From positions 1 to 64,000 of the forward strand of contig CAUYUJ010006280.1 of assembly GCA_963575745.1 (NCBI GenBank): DNA of 64,000 nt, given 5' to 3'. The notes under the pieces are model-generated. The model was not told the DNA's origin. It ran no database searches and saw only the letters and a list, made by a program, of their open reading frames with translations. Source of the stretch: Prorocentrum cordatum. Its lineage: Eukaryota; Sar; Dinophyceae; Prorocentrales; Prorocentraceae. Position numbers and translations under genes: made by a program. This document shows positions 1-11,517 of this stretch, piece after piece. Within the stretch, counting starts at the first letter, position 1. Each line of letters begins with the position of its first letter.

Positions 1-808
1 CTTTGTCGGTATTTTCTATTTAACTCGAGCTTTAGGGAGATACAGTGCTGGTAAGCACACCTATCGCACTCAAAATCATTAGGCGCGTTCGCCTGTCCAA
101 TCGATAGGTCTGAACTCGGTCTGCTAGCCGAGCTAGGTCCGCAAACCTATTCGTACTATTCGAGTCAACTTGATACGCGTGGTGGGTATTTTATACTTAA
201 TTCGAGCTCCAGGGCAGCTACAGTGCTGGTAAGCACACTATCGCACTCAGAATCATCAGGTGCGTTCGCCTCTTGACTCCAGAGGTCTGAACTCTGTCTG
301 CTAGCCGAGCTAGGTCTGCAAATCTATTTGTATTATTCGAGTCATCTTGACAAACGATCTCGGTATTTTCTGTACTTAACTCGAGCTGTAGGCAGCTACA
401 GAGCCTACAGTCACAGAAATCGATTGAGAATCATCGGGCGCGTTTGTCTGTTGTATCGAGAGCTCTGAACTCGGCCTGCTGCCCGAGCTAGGCTCGCGAA
501 ACTATTCGCATTGTCCGAATCATCGTAAAAAGTGCTCTCCATTTTCTGCACTGAACTCGTGCTGGGTGAGGGCTGTAGTGCTGCGGGTCATAGAAATCGA
601 TTTGCACATATCAGGCGCGTTCGTTGGTCGATTCGAGAGCTCAAAACTTGGTCTGCTGCTCGAAACAGGTTTGCGAAACTATTATATCATTCGATATGAG
701 TTGGAATGTTGGTAGCTGCTCTCGGTTTTCTCAACTTAGAGCTTCCAAGCTCTACGAGTTCTCCCGGCGGTAAAACCAAGGTTGACGGTTAACGCCGGCC
801 GGCCCCAG
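1..808 (+). repeat. Type-1 module, 3' part: 178-bp units plus terminal hairpin
   Basis: The head lies outside the window. Four to five diverged units of about 178 bp carry the recurring phrases GAACTCGGTCTGCT, TATTCGTATTATTCGAGTC and CTTAACTCGAGCTGTAGG. The module closes with a GCTCTACGAGT-type arm at about 750-759, the hairpin (stems CCGGCGG and CGCCGGCC, the right stem eroded) and CCAG at 805-808, followed by T. Short open frames here come from repeat phase and are not genes. Confidence 0.75.
764..808 (+). repeat. Example module-end hairpin (first in window)
   Basis: CCGGCGG, loop with AAGGTTGACGG, AACGCCGG, then CCAG. About 48 such ends occur. Further clear ones end at 1913, 2215, 3230, 4356, 5346, 6308, 7900, 8995, 10875, 11419, 11886, 26679, 27827, 28949, 29964, 30398, 31424, 32079, 33214, 34069, 34752, 35457, 51556, 55626, 56176, 56635, 57557, 58185, 59157 and 61949. 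Confidence 0.8.
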
Positions 809-846
809 TTGGTTCGACCCAGCAAGACATGACACAAAGTGGTAAC

Positions 847-1913
847 TAACGCGTAGTTAGAGCTTCCCTTAGCAAGTTTACTGTCTGGAAGCTAAGAGTA
901 ATTCCGGGGAGCTGGAGAGCTAGTTGGCAACGAAATCTCGACGGAACTTTTGATGACTTTTGCTCGGTTGAAAATTTGTTCTCGAAATTTGACCATTCGT
1001 TAGAGCTCTAGTATTTTTTCCCGTGATATTCGATCTTATTCCCGCTCGCCATCTTGATCTCAGCTCGATCGGGTGGATATTACTATCGAAAAGCTCGGTG
1101 GCGGGATCGGCCGTTTTGAGTTATCTTCATACGCGCCGACGGTTTTCGGAACATAACTCGAGCTCTAGGGCAGCTACAGAGCTGATAAGCACAGCTAATG
1201 CATGCAGAATGATCAGGCGCGTTCGCCTGTTGAACCCAGAGGTCTGAACTCGGTCTCTCAGCCGAGCTAGGTTCGCAAACCTGTTTCTATTATTCGAGTC
1301 AACTTGATACGCGTTGTCGGTATTTTCAACTTAACTCGAGCTCTAGGGCAGCTAGAGTGCTGGTAAGCACTCCTATCGCACTCAGAATGATCAGACGCGT
1401 TCGCCCGTTGAATCAATAGGTCGAAACTCGGTCTGCTAGTCGAGCTAGGTCCGCAAACCTATTCGTATTATTCGAGTCAACTTGATACGCGTTGTCGGTA
1501 TTTCCTACTTAACTCGAGCTGTAGGGCAGATACTGTGCTGGTAAGCACACCCACCGCACTCAGAATCATCAGGCGCGTTCGCCTGTTGAATCTAGAGCTC
1601 TCAACCCGGTCTGTTGCGTAATCCAGAATCACGAAACTGTTCGTATTCTTCAGTCATCATGAGAGATACTGTCGGCGTTCTGCACTTAATTCGGGCTGTA
1701 GGGAGGCTGCAGGGCGGGTAATCACAGGAATCGATTCGGCGAGATCAGACGCGTCCGTCTGTCGCACTCAGATGTCTGAACTCGATCTGATACTCGAAAT
1801 CGGCTGAAAAACTATTCGTCCTCTGCAATTTTTTTCCGACAGTATATGTTGTCAGGAAGCTCTACGAGTCCCCCGGCGGTAACCAAGGTTGACGGTTTAC
1901 CGCCGGCGCCCAG
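847..1913 (+). mobile_element. Type-1 hairpin module inserted in a type-2/3 body
   Basis: It starts TAACGCGTAG, a variant of the usual TAACTCGTAG head, and ends in the hairpin with CCAG at 1910-1913. The left flank (...AAAGTGGTAAC) and right flank (TTTGGGTGG...) join into the type-2 body phrase seen elsewhere, allowing for one T in a T-run, with no target duplication. The inside holds the AT-rich type-1 block (about 930-1075) and then 178-bp units. Confidence 0.7.
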
Positions 1914-2215
1914 TTTGGGTGGTTTTGCAATTTTTTGAAAGATATTTGACAATTGATTTTTAGAAAGCAGATTTTTCGCACCTGTAAACGAATATAAGGG
2001 CCTCTCTGTCTTAATATGAGCTCTGTAGGCGGACTTTTACTATCAAAACACTTGGCGGAATCATCTTCATATCGACATGAAAAAAAACAATTTTTCCCTT
2101 TCTCGAGAAATGCTTCGAGAAGCTCTCTCTTTCGACTCTGAGCACACTCACGCGTGAAAGGAGCTCTACGAGGTTCCCGGCGGTGACCAGGTTGACGGTT
2201 CACCGCCGGCGCCAG
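1914..2215 (+). mobile_element. Type-2 module, 3' part (host of the 847-1913 insertion)
   Basis: It continues the fragment at 809-846. It carries the type-2 body marks TTTTGAGAAAGCAGATTTTT-like, CGCACCTGTAAACGA, ACTATCAAAACACTTGGCGG and CGAGAAATGCTTCGAGAAGC. It ends in GGAGCTCTACGAGG and a GGTGA/TCACC hairpin, with CCAG at 2212-2215. Confidence 0.7.
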
Positions 2216-3230
2216 TTGGCAAGAAAAATCTCGACGGAACTTTTGGTGACTTTTGCTCGGTTGAAAATTTGGTTCTCGAAATTTGACCATTCGTTAGAGC
2301 TCTAGTATTTTTTCCCGTGATATTCGATCTTATTCCCGCTCGCCATCTTGATCTCAGCTCGATCGGGTAACTTTGAAGGCCAAAAAGCACTCTGGCGGGA
2401 ACGGCCGTTTCGAGTCATCTTAATACGCGCTGTCGGTTTTCTGAACATAACTCGAGCTCTAGGGCAGCTACAGAGCTGGTAAGCACAGCTAATGCATGCA
2501 GAATGATCAGGCGCGTTCGCCTGTTGAAACCAGAGATCTGAACTCGGTCTGAAGCCGAGCTAGGTTTCGAAAAAAACCTGTTTGCTCATTATCGAGTCAA
2601 CTCGATTACGGCGTTGTCGGTATTTTCTGTTACTTAACTCGAGCGTAGGGCAGCTTTTACAGTGTGTAAGCACTGCTATCGCATTCAGAATGATCAGTCG
2701 CGTTCGCCTGTTGAATCCATAGGTCTGAACTCGGTCTGCTAGCCGAGCTAGGTCCGCAAACCTATTCGTGTTATTCGAGCGAACTTGATACGCGTTGTCG
2801 GTATTTTATACTTAACTCGAGCTGTAGGGCAGCTACAGTGCTGGTAAGCACAGCTACCCCACTCAGAATCATCAGGCGCGTTCGCCTGTTGAATCCAGAG
2901 CTCTGAACTCGGTCTGTTGCGCGATCGAGAATCACGAAACTGTTCGTTCTTCCAGTCATCTTGAGAGCTACTTTCGGCGTGGCGTTTCTTGACTTCAATT
3001 CGGGGCTGTAGTGGAGGCATTGCCAGGGCGGTATTTAAGGGCATCGATTCGGGAGACATCAGGACGCAAGGCCATCTGTCGCATTTAGAGGTCTGAACTC
3101 GGTCTGATACTCGAGTTGGGCTGAAAAAACTATTCGTTCTCTGCAATTTTTTCCGACAGTATATGTTGTCAGGAAGCTCTACGAGTCCCCCGGCGGTAAC
3201 AAAGGTTGACGGTTTACCGCCGGCGCCCAG
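2216..3230 (+). repeat. Type-1 module, about 1.0-kb higher-order unit
   Basis: It starts at TTGGCAAG, which is inside the complete type-1 head, right after a type-2 end. It holds the AT-rich block with GCTCGCCATCTTGATCTCAG, then about four 178-bp units, and a terminal hairpin of the GGTAACAAAGG subtype with CCAG at 3227-3230. Confidence 0.75.
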
Positions 3231-4356
3231 TTAGAGCTGGAAGCTAAGAGTAATTCCGGCGCGCTGGAGAGCTAGTAACACGTAGAGCTTCCCTTAGCTA
3301 GTTATGCTGAGCTAAGAGTTGTAATTCCGGGCGCGTGGGAGAGCTAGTTGGCGCTGGAGAGCTAGTTGCCAAGAAAAATCTCGACGGACCTTTTGGTGAC
3401 TTTTGGTCGGTTGAAAATTTTGTTCTCGAAATTTGACAATTCGTTAGAGCTCTAGTATTTTTTCCCGTGATATTCGATCTTATTCCCGCTCGCCATCTTG
3501 ATCTCAGCTCGATCGGGTAACTTTGAAGGCCCAAAAGCAGGCAGGCGGGAACGGCCGTTTCGAGTCATCTTGATACGCGCTGTCGGTTTTCTCAAGATAA
3601 CTCGAGCTTCAGGACAACTACAGAGCTGGTCAGCACAGCTAATGCATGCAGAATGATCAGGCGCGTTCGCCTGTTGAACCCAGAGGTCTGAACTCGGTCT
3701 GTCAGCCGAGCTAGGTCCGCAAACCTGTTTGTATTATTCGAGTCAACTTGGTACGCGTTGTCGGTATTTTCTACTTAACCTGAGCTGTAGGGCAGCTACA
3801 GTGCTGGTAAGCACTCGTATCGCACTCAGAATGATCAGACGCGTTCGCCTGTTGAATCCATAGGTCTAAACTCGGTCTGCTAGCCGAGCTAGGTCCGCAA
3901 ACCTATTCGTATTATTCGAGTCCACTTGATGCGCGTTGTCGGTATTTTCTACTTAACTCGAGCTGTAGGGCAGCTACAGTGCTGGTGAGCACACCTATCG
4001 CACTCAGAATCATTAGGCGCGTTCGCCTGTTGAATTCAGAGCTCTGAACTGAGTCTGTTGCGCGATCCAGAATCACGAAACTGTTCGCATTCTTCCAGTC
4101 ATCTTGAGAGCTACTGTCGGCGTTCTGCACTTAATTCGAGCTGCAGGAGGCTGCAGGGCGGGTAATCACATGGAATCGATTCGGAGACATCAGACGCGTC
4201 CGTCTGTCGCATTCAGAGGTCTGAACTCGGTCTGATACTCGAGTTGGGCTCAAAAACTATTCGTTCTCTGCAATTTTTTCGACAGTATATGTTGTCAGGA
4301 AGCTCTACGAGTCCCCCGGCGGTAACAAAGGTTGACGGTTTACCGCCGGCGCCCAG
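3231..4356 (+). repeat. Type-1 module with a scrambled head
   Basis: Pieces of the type-1 head (GGAAGCTAAGAGTAATTCC, GGAGAGCTAG) occur two or three times in the first 140 bases, including GCTAG followed by TAACACGTAGAGC. This is what repeated self-insertion at GCTAG/TTGGC would leave. The usual AT block, 178-bp units and hairpin follow (CCAG 4353-4356). Confidence 0.7.
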
Positions 4357-5346
4357 TTGGCAAGAAAAATCTCGACGGAACTTTTGGTGACTTTTGCTCG
4401 GTTGAAAATTTCGTTCTCGAAATTTGACAATTCGTTAGAGCTCTAGTATTTTTTCCCGTGATATTCGGTCTTATTCCCGCTCGCCATCTTGATCTCAGCT
4501 CGATCGGGTAACTTTGAAGGCCAAAAAGCACTCTGGCGGGATCGGCCGTTTCGAGCCATCTTAATATGCGCTGACGGTTTTCTGAAGATAACTCGAGCTC
4601 TAGGGCAGCTACAGAGCTGGTAAGCACAGGTAACGCATGCAGAATGATCAGGCGCGTTCGCCTGTTGAACCCAGAGGTCTGAACTCGGTCTGTCAGCCGA
4701 GCTAGGTTCGCAAACCTGTTTGTATTATTCGAGTCAACACGATACGCGTTGTCGGTATTTTCTACTTAACTCGAGCTGTAGGGCAGCTACAGTGCTGGTA
4801 AGCACTGCTATCGCATTCAGAATGATCAGACGCATTCGCCTGTCGAATCCATAGGTCTGAACTCGGTCTGCTAGCTGAGCTAGGTCCGCAAACCTATTCG
4901 TGTTATTCGAGTGAACTTGATACGCGTTGTCGGTATTTTATACTTAACTCGAGCTGTAGGGCAGCTACAGTGCTGGTAAGCACAGCTACCCCACTCAGAA
5001 TCATCAGGCGCGTTCGCCTGTTGAATCCAGAGCTCTGAACTCGGTCTGTTGCGCGATCCAGAATCACGAAACTGTTCGTTCTTCCAGTCATCTTGAGAGC
5101 TACTGTCGGCGTTCTGCACTCAATTCGGGCTGTAGGGAGGCTGCAGGGCGGGTATTTAGAGGCATCGATTCGGAGACATCAGACGCGTCCATCTGTCGCA
5201 TTTAGAGGTCTGAACTCGGTCTGATACTCGAGTTGGGCTGAAAAACTATTCGTTCTCTGCAATTTTTTTCGACAGTATATGTTGTCAGGAAGCTCTACGA
5301 GTCCCCCGGCGGTAACAAAGGTTGACGGTTTACCGCCGGCGCCCAG
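4357..5346 (+). repeat. Type-1 module (higher-order copy)
   Basis: This 990-base unit runs from TTGGCAAG to CCAG. It is head-to-tail with its neighbours and very similar to 2216-3230 and 5347-6308. Long antisense frames across it come from the repeat phase. Confidence 0.75.
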
Positions 5347-6308
5347 TTGGCAAGAAAAATCTCGACGGAACTTTTGACGACATTTGCTCGGTTGAAAATT
5401 TTGTTCTCGAAATTTGAACATTCGTTAGAGCTCTAGTATTTTTTCCCGTGATATTCGATCTTATTCCCGCTCGCCATCTTGATCTCAGCTCGATCGGGTA
5501 ACTTTGAAGGCCAAAAAGCACTCTGGCGGGACGGCCGTTTCGAGTCATCTTGATACGCGCTGTCGGTTTTCTGAACACAACTCGAGCTCTAGGGCAGCTA
5601 CAGAGCTGGTAAGCACAGCTAATGCATCAGAATGATCAGGCGCGTTCGCCTGTTGAACCCGGAGGTCTGAACTCGGTCTGCTAGCCGAGCTAGGTCCGCA
5701 AACCTGTTCGTATTTTTTTTCAACTTAACTCGAGCTGTAGGGCAGCTACAGTGCTGGTGGGCACACCCATCGCATGCAGAATCATCTGGCGCGCTCGCCT
5801 GTTGAATCCATAGGTCTGAACTCGGTCTGCAAGCCGAGCTAGGTCCGCAAACCTATTCGTATTATTCGAGTCAACTTGATACGCGTTGTCGGTATTTTCT
5901 ACTTAACTCGAGCTGCAGGCCAGCTACAGTGCTGGTGAGCACACCTATCACACTCAGAATAATCAGGCGCGTTCGCCTGTTGAATCCAGAGCTCTGAACT
6001 CGGTCTGCTGCGCGATCCAGACTCACGAAACTGTTCGTATTCTTCCAGTCATCTTGACAGCTACTGTCGCCGTTCTGCACCTAACTCGGGCTGCAGGGGG
6101 GCTGCAGGGCGGTTAATCACATGAATCGATTCGGAGACATGAAACGCGTCTGTCTGTCGCATTCAGAGGTCCGAACTCGGTCTGATACTTGAGTTGGGCT
6201 GAAAAATTATTCGTTCTCTGCAATTTTTTTTTGACATTATGTGTTGTCAGGAAGCTCTACGAGTCCCCCGGCGGTAACAAAGGTTGACGGTTTACCGCCG
6301 GCGCCCAG
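5347..6308 (+). repeat. Type-1 module (higher-order copy)
   Basis: This 962-base unit runs from TTGGCAAG to the hairpin end CCAG at 6305-6308. It is followed directly by TAACTCGTAG, a complete type-1 head, so the junction is a clean tail-to-head join. Confidence 0.75.
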
Positions 6309-7900
6309 TAACTCGTAGAGCTTCCCTTAGCTAGTTATAGCTGGAAGCTAAGAGTAATTCCGGCGCGCCTGGACAGCTAGTTGGCTCGAAAAATCTCGAC
6401 GGAACTTTTGACGACTTTTGCTCGGTTGAAAATTATGTTCTCGAAATTTGAACATTCGTTAGAGCTCTAGTATTTTTTCCCGTGATATTCGATCTTATTC
6501 CCGCTCGCCATCTTGATCTCAGCTCGATCGGGTAACTTTAAAGGCCAAAAAGCACTCTGGCGGGAACGGCCGTTTCGAGTCATCTTGATACGCGCTGTCG
6601 GTTTTTCGAACATAACTCGAGCTCTAGGGCAGCTACAGAGCTGGTAAGCACAGCTAATGCATGCAGAATGATCAGGCGCGTTCGCCTGTTGAACCCAGAG
6701 GCCTGAACTCGGTCTGCTAGCCGAGCTAGGTCCGCAAACCTATTCGTATTATTCGAGTCAACTTGAACGCGTTGTCGGTATTTTCAACTTAACTCGAGCT
6801 GTAGGGCAGCTACAGTGCTGGTGGGCACACCCATCGCATGCAGAATCATCAGGCGCGCTCGCCTGTTGAATCCATAGGTCTGAACTCGGTCTGCAAGCCG
6901 AGCTAGGTCCGCAAACCTATTCGTATTATTCGAGTCAACTTGATATGCGTTGTCGGTATTTTCCACTTAACTCGAGCTGCAGGCCAGCTATTGTGCTGGT
7001 AAGCACACCTTTCACACTCAGAATAATCAGGCGCGTTGAATTCGCCTAATGAATCCATAGGTCTGAACTCGGTCTGCTAGCTGAGCTAGGTCCGCAAACC
7101 TATTCGTATTATTCGAGTCAACTTGATACGCGTTGTCGGTATTTTCGACTTAACTCGAGCTGTAGGGCAGCTACAGTGCTGGTAAGCACGCCTATCGCAG
7201 GCAGAATGATCAGGCGCGGTCGTCGAATTCATAGGTCTCAACTCGATCTGCTAGCCGACCTAGGTTCGCAAACCTATTCGTATTATTCGAGTCAACTTGA
7301 TACGCGCTGTCGGTATTTTCTACTTAACTCGAGCTGTATGGCAGCTGCAGTGCTGGTAAGCGCGCCTATCGCACTCAGAATATTCAGGCGCGTTCGCCTG
7401 TTGAATTCATAGGTCTGAACTCGGTCTGCTAGCCGAGCTAGGCCCGCACACCTATTCGTATTATTCGACTCAACTTGATACGCCTTGTCGGTATTTCCTA
7501 CTAACTCGAGCTGCAGGGCAGTTACAGGTAAGCACGCCTATCGCACCCCGAATAATCAGGCGCGTTCGCCTGTCGAATCCAGAGCTCTGAAGTCGGTCTG
7601 CTGCGCGATCTAGAATCACGAAACTGTTCGTATTCTTCCAGTCATCTTGAGAGCAACTGTCGGCGTTCTGCACTTAGCTCGGGCTGTAGGGGGGCTGCAG
7701 GGCGGGTAATCACAGGACTCGATTCGGAGACATCAGACGCCTCTGTCTGCTGCATTCAGAGGTCCGGACTCGGTCTGATACTCGAATTGGGCTGAAAAAC
7801 TATTTGTTCTCTGCAATTTTCTCCGACATTATATGTTGTCAGGAAGCTCTACGAGTCCCCCGGCGGTAACAAAGGTTGACGGTTTACCGCCGGCGCCCAG
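6309..7900 (+). mobile_element. Type-1 module, long form, with complete head
   Basis: It has the full head TAACTCGTAGAGCTTCCC and the matching subterminal arm GGAAGCTCTACGAGT before the hairpin (CCAG 7897-7900). At about 1.6 kb it is longer than its neighbours because it carries about seven 178-bp units. Unit number is therefore the variable part of a type-1 module. Confidence 0.75.
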
Positions 7901-8598
7901 TTTCCAATCCCAAAAGGGTCTCTTCGCTCTCCGGGTTTCGGACGCTACCAAGTTCCCGGAGAGCTCGCTGAGAGCTAAAGGGTTTAAGATTAGAAGCCGC
8001 GAGCAGCTCTTCCACGGCGGTCCACAACTGGTTCCCGGATAGCTCCTTGGAGAGCTGAGGGTTTCAGATGAGAAGCCGGAGGTGGGTGGTGAGGGGGACA
8101 CGCCCACCTCCGCCGGTCCACGATCGTCGCAGCAGCTTGCCGGAACCGGCAGCGGGTCCGGGGGCGCGGCTTCCTAGCGTTTCCCAATGCAAGGGTGCGC
8201 GAAGCGCTTCGGCAGAGCTTCGGAAGAGCTTCGGCTGTTCTTCCAGGCTCCTAGGCAGATCTTCCTTGCGCACTTTGCAGGGCCCCACGCATCGTAAACG
8301 GCGCCCCTACAAGCGTCTCCTGCGAGGTTTCCAGCATCCCGCGCATCGTTTCAGGCGGCCTGGCACAGGTCCCCGTGCGGCGTTCCGCGCTTGGCTTCGC
8401 TATCCGGGTTTTGGACGCTTACAAGTCCGGGAGAGCTTCTGGCGAGCTCCCAAGCGGGCCTGAGTGCGTGCAGGCACGCATCGAAGCGTTCCTGGCAGCG
8501 CTTCAATGGCGCTGCTGGGGGCGCCCAGAGCTCTGAAGGAAAGATTTCCCGATCACGAGGGTATCTTCGCTCTCCGGATTTTCGACTCCAACCAGTAA
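7901..8598 (+). repeat. GC-rich dispersed block
   Basis: Compositionally it differs from the modules. It contains CCGGGTTTTGGACGCT and AAGGGTTTAAGATTAGAAGC phrases, repeated at 10098-10475, 30441-30769, 33215-33430 and 51557-51890. GCGTGCAGGCACGC at about 8464 is half of a palindrome that is complete at 30598-30627. Overlapping frames exist on both strands, but none has codon or protein features I trust. Confidence 0.6.
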
Positions 8599-8995
8599 TA
8601 CCTCGTAGAGCTCTTGGGCATCGATGAGCTAGAGGAATTCGGGCGCGAGGTGGAGCTAGTTGGTCGACCCGACGAGAACGACAATGTGACAACTTTTGGG
8701 TGGTTTTGCGATTTTTTGAAGATAGTTGACCATTCATTTTGAGAAAGCAGATTTTTCGCACCTGTAGACGATTATGAGGGCCTCAGCATCTTGATATGAG
8801 CTCTGCACATGGACTTTTACTATCGAAACACTTGGCGAAACGAACCCTATCTCGACATGAAAAAAATCATGTTTTTTGATTTCCGAGAATTTCTTCCAGA
8901 AGCCCTCTCTTTTAGTAGTGAGCGCTCTCACGCGTGTTAGGAGCTCTACGAGGTTCCCGGCGGTGACCAGGTTGACGGTTCACCGCCGGCGCCAG
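8599..8995 (+). mobile_element. Type-2 hairpin module, complete (397 bp)
   Basis: It runs from TACCTCGTAGAGCTCTTGG to the hairpin and CCAG at 8992-8995. The head arm CCTCGTAGAGCTC is the reverse complement of the tail arm GAGCTCTACGAGG. The left neighbour is the GC-rich block and the right neighbour is a complete type-1 head. Confidence 0.75.
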
Positions 8996-10097
8996 TAACT
9001 CGTAGAGCTTCCCTTAGCAAGTTATTGCTGGAAGCTTAAGAGTAATTCTGGGGAGCTGGAGAGCTAGTTGGCAAGAAAAATCTCGACGGACCTTTTGGTG
9101 ACTTTTGGTCGGTTAAAAATTTTGTTCTCTTTGACCATTCGTTAGAGCTCTAGTATATATTCGATCTTATTCCCGCTCGCCATCTTGATCTCAGCTCGAT
9201 CGGGTAACTTTGAAGGCCAAAAAGCAGGCAGACGGGAACGGCCGTTTCGAGTCATCTTGATACGCGGTGTCGGTTTTCTTCAGATAACTCGAGCTTGAGT
9301 ACAACTACAGAGCTGGTCAGCACAGCTAATGCATTCAGAATGATCAGGCGCGTTCGTCTGTTGAATCTACAGGTCTGAACTCGGTCTGCTAGCCGAGCTA
9401 GGGTCGCAAATCTGTTCGTATTATTCGAGTCATTGTAGCAGACGCTCTCGGTTCTTCGTACTTAACTCGATCTGTAGCAGCCACAGAGCTGATAATCACA
9501 GAAACCGATTGAGAATTATCAGGCGCGTCCGTCTGTCGAATGAAAAGCTCTGAACTCGGCCTGCTTCCCGAGCTAGGTTCGCGAACTTATTGGTATTGTT
9601 CGAGTCATCTTGAGAAGTGCTCTCGGTTTTCTGTACTTAAATCGTGCTGGGGCAGGGCTACAGTGCTGCTGGACACAGGAATCGATTTCGAGACATCAGG
9701 CGCGTCTGTTCGTCGAACCGAGAGCTCGGAACTCGGTCTGCTGCTCGAACGAGATCCGCGACACTGTTGTATTATTCGAGTCATCCTGGAAGGTGCTCTT
9801 GGTTTTCTGCACTTAACTCAGGCTGTATGGGGGGCTGCAGAGCTGGTAATCACAGGAATCGATTCGCAGACATCAGACGCGCCTGCCTGTCGCATTCATA
9901 GGTCTGAACTCGGTTTCATACTCGAGCTCGATTGGAAAACTGTTCGTTTGTTTTGTTAGAGTCATCTTGAGAGGTCTATAATCGCTTGGGCTGAAAAACT
10001 AGTCGTTCTCTGAAATTCTTTTCCACATTATATATTGTTAGGAAGATCTACGAGTCCCCCGGCGGTAAGAAAGGTTGACGGTTTACCGCCGGCGCCC
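8996..10097 (+). mobile_element. Type-1 module, complete head
   Basis: It runs from TAACTCGTAGAGCTTCCC to a hairpin ending CCAC instead of CCAG, joined to the GC-rich block (TTCCCGGATAGC). It includes the AT block and about five 178-bp units, two of them in the GGGGCTGCAGAGCTGG subtype. Confidence 0.7.
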
Positions 10098-10475
10098 ACT
10101 TCCCGGATAGCTCCTTGGAGAGCTGAGGGTTTCAGATAAGAAGCCGGCGGTGGGTTGTGAGGACAGCCCACCTCCGCCGGTCCACGATTCTCGCAGCAGG
10201 TTGCCGGAACCGGCAGCGGGTCCGGAAGCGTGGCTTCCTAGCGTTTCCCAATACGCGTGGCTCTAGGGTGCGCGAAGCGCTTCGGCAGAGCTTCGGCAGA
10301 GCTTCGCCAGTAATCGCAGGCTCCCAGGCAGATCTTCCTTGCGCGCTTTGCAGGGCCCCACGCATCGTAAACGGCGCCCCTGCAGGCGTCTCCTGCGAGG
10401 TTTCCAGCATCGTTTCAGGCGGCTTGGCAGAGGTCCCCGTGCGGCGTTCCGCGCTTCGCTTCGCTATCCGGGTTT
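10098..10475 (+). repeat. GC-rich dispersed block, interrupted
   Basis: It closely repeats 8031-8440. It is interrupted within GGGTTTT/GGACGC by a type-2 module. The remaining GGACGCTTATAAG lies at 10877-10889. Confidence 0.65.
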
Positions 10476-10875
10476 TACCTCGTAGAGCTCTTCGTTATCG
10501 ATGAGCTAGAGGAATTCCGGCGCGGGGTGGAGCTAGTTGGCCCACCCGGCCGAGGCGGACAATTTGACAACTTTTGGGTGGTTTTGCGAATATTTGAAAG
10601 ATGTTGAACCATTCATTTTGAGAAAGCAGATTTTTCGCACCTGTATACGAATATGAGGGCCTCTGCGTCTGAATATGAGCTCTCTACATGCCCTTTCACT
10701 ATCAAAACACTTGGAGGAACCAACTTCATGTCCGACATGAAAAAAACGCATGTTTCTCTTGTTTGAGAAATGGTTCCAGAAACCCTTTCTTTTGATGCTG
10801 AGCACTCTGACGCGTGCTAGGAGCTCTACGAGGTTCCCGGCGGTGACCAGATTGACGGTTTACCGCCGGCGCCAG
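10476..10875 (+). mobile_element. Type-2 module with reconstructable empty site (400 bp)
   Basis: It runs from TACCTCGTAGAGCTCTTCG to CCAG. Left flank CCGGGTTT and right flank TGGACGCTTA join to the uninterrupted CCGGGTTTTGGACGCTTA seen at about 8405-8422. No base is gained or lost, so there is no target-site duplication. Confidence 0.8.
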
Positions 10876-10889
10876 TGGACGCTTATAAG

Positions 10890-11004
10890 TAACTCGTAGA
10901 GCTTCCCTTAGCAAGTTATTGCTGAAAGCTAACTTGGCGCCGGCTGTAAACCGTCAACCTTGGTTACCGCCGGGAATTCGTAGAGCTTCCTAGCTCAACT
11001 CAAG
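10890..11004. repeat. Scrambled junction with an inverted hairpin end
   Basis: A type-1 head (TAACTCGTAGAGCTTCCC, 10890 onward) breaks off after about 40 bases. It is followed at 10931-10992 by the reverse complement of a type-1 tail: TTGGCGCCGGC, then GGTTACCGCCGG, then TTCGTAGAGCTTCC. A new forward head starts at 11005. Confidence 0.6.
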
Positions 11005-11030
11005 TAACTCGTAGAGCTTCCCTTCGCAAG

Positions 11031-11419
11031 TACCCCGTAGAGCTCTTCGTCGTCGATGAGCTAGAGAAATTCCGGCGCGGGGTGGAGCTAGTTGGGCCAC
11101 CCGGCCGAGGCGGACAATGTGACAACTTTTGGGTATTTGAAATATATTTGACCATTTATTTTGAGAACCCAAATTTTTTGCACCTGTAGTGAGTTATGCC
11201 GCACTCGCCAGAAACATTTTCAGGTCTGTAGATGCAGTGTTACGATAAAAACTCTTGGAGGAACCAACGTTGGCTGAAAACAGAAAAACGTATTTTTTCG
11301 ATTCTTTTGTTTCTCGCTCCAGAAGCTCTCTTGATGTATTACGGGAAGCTCGGTGTTAGAAAAGAGCTCTACGAGGGTTTCGGCGGTAATCTGGTTGACG
11401 GTTTACCGCCGGTTTCCAG
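11031..11419 (+). mobile_element. Type-3 module nested in a type-1 head (389 bp)
   Basis: Head TACCCCGTAGAGCTCTTCG, tail AAGAGCTCTACGAGGG, GGTAATCTGG-subtype hairpin and CCAG at 11416-11419. The body has the type-3 marks CACCTGTAGTGAGTTATGCC and GATAAAAACTCTTGGAGGAACC. The flanks join to the intact head seen at about 9009-9022. Confidence 0.8.
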
Positions 11420-11517
11420 TTATTGCTGGAAGCTCAAGAGTAATTCCGGGAAGCTGGAGAGCTAGCTGGCAAGAAAAATCTCGACAGACCTTTTGGTGAC
11501 TTTTGGTCGGTTGAAAA

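Noticed and set aside
1872-1913. Integron attC sites and cassette array
   Set aside because: The hairpin-separated modules look cassette-like, but there is no integrase, the cassettes have no genes, the attC core RYYYAAC / GTTRRRY is absent, and the LINEs show this is a eukaryote.
2216-6308. CRISPR array
   Set aside because: Repeats are hundreds of bases long, spacers are not unique, and no cas genes are present.
1862-7673. Many antisense open frames of 60-140 codons in the type-1 modules
   Set aside because: They follow repeat units, change frame from copy to copy and share no conserved protein. They are a product of low stop density in the repeat.
8068-8463. A protein gene in the GC-rich block
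   Set aside because: The Arg- and Ser-rich frame overlaps equally long frames on the other strand and is not kept in the other copies of the block. It reflects GC content.
10476-10875. MITE of a DDE transposon
   Set aside because: There is no target duplication at any restorable site, the inverted repeats are subterminal on one side, and the 3' end has an extra hairpin. Rolling-circle type fits better.
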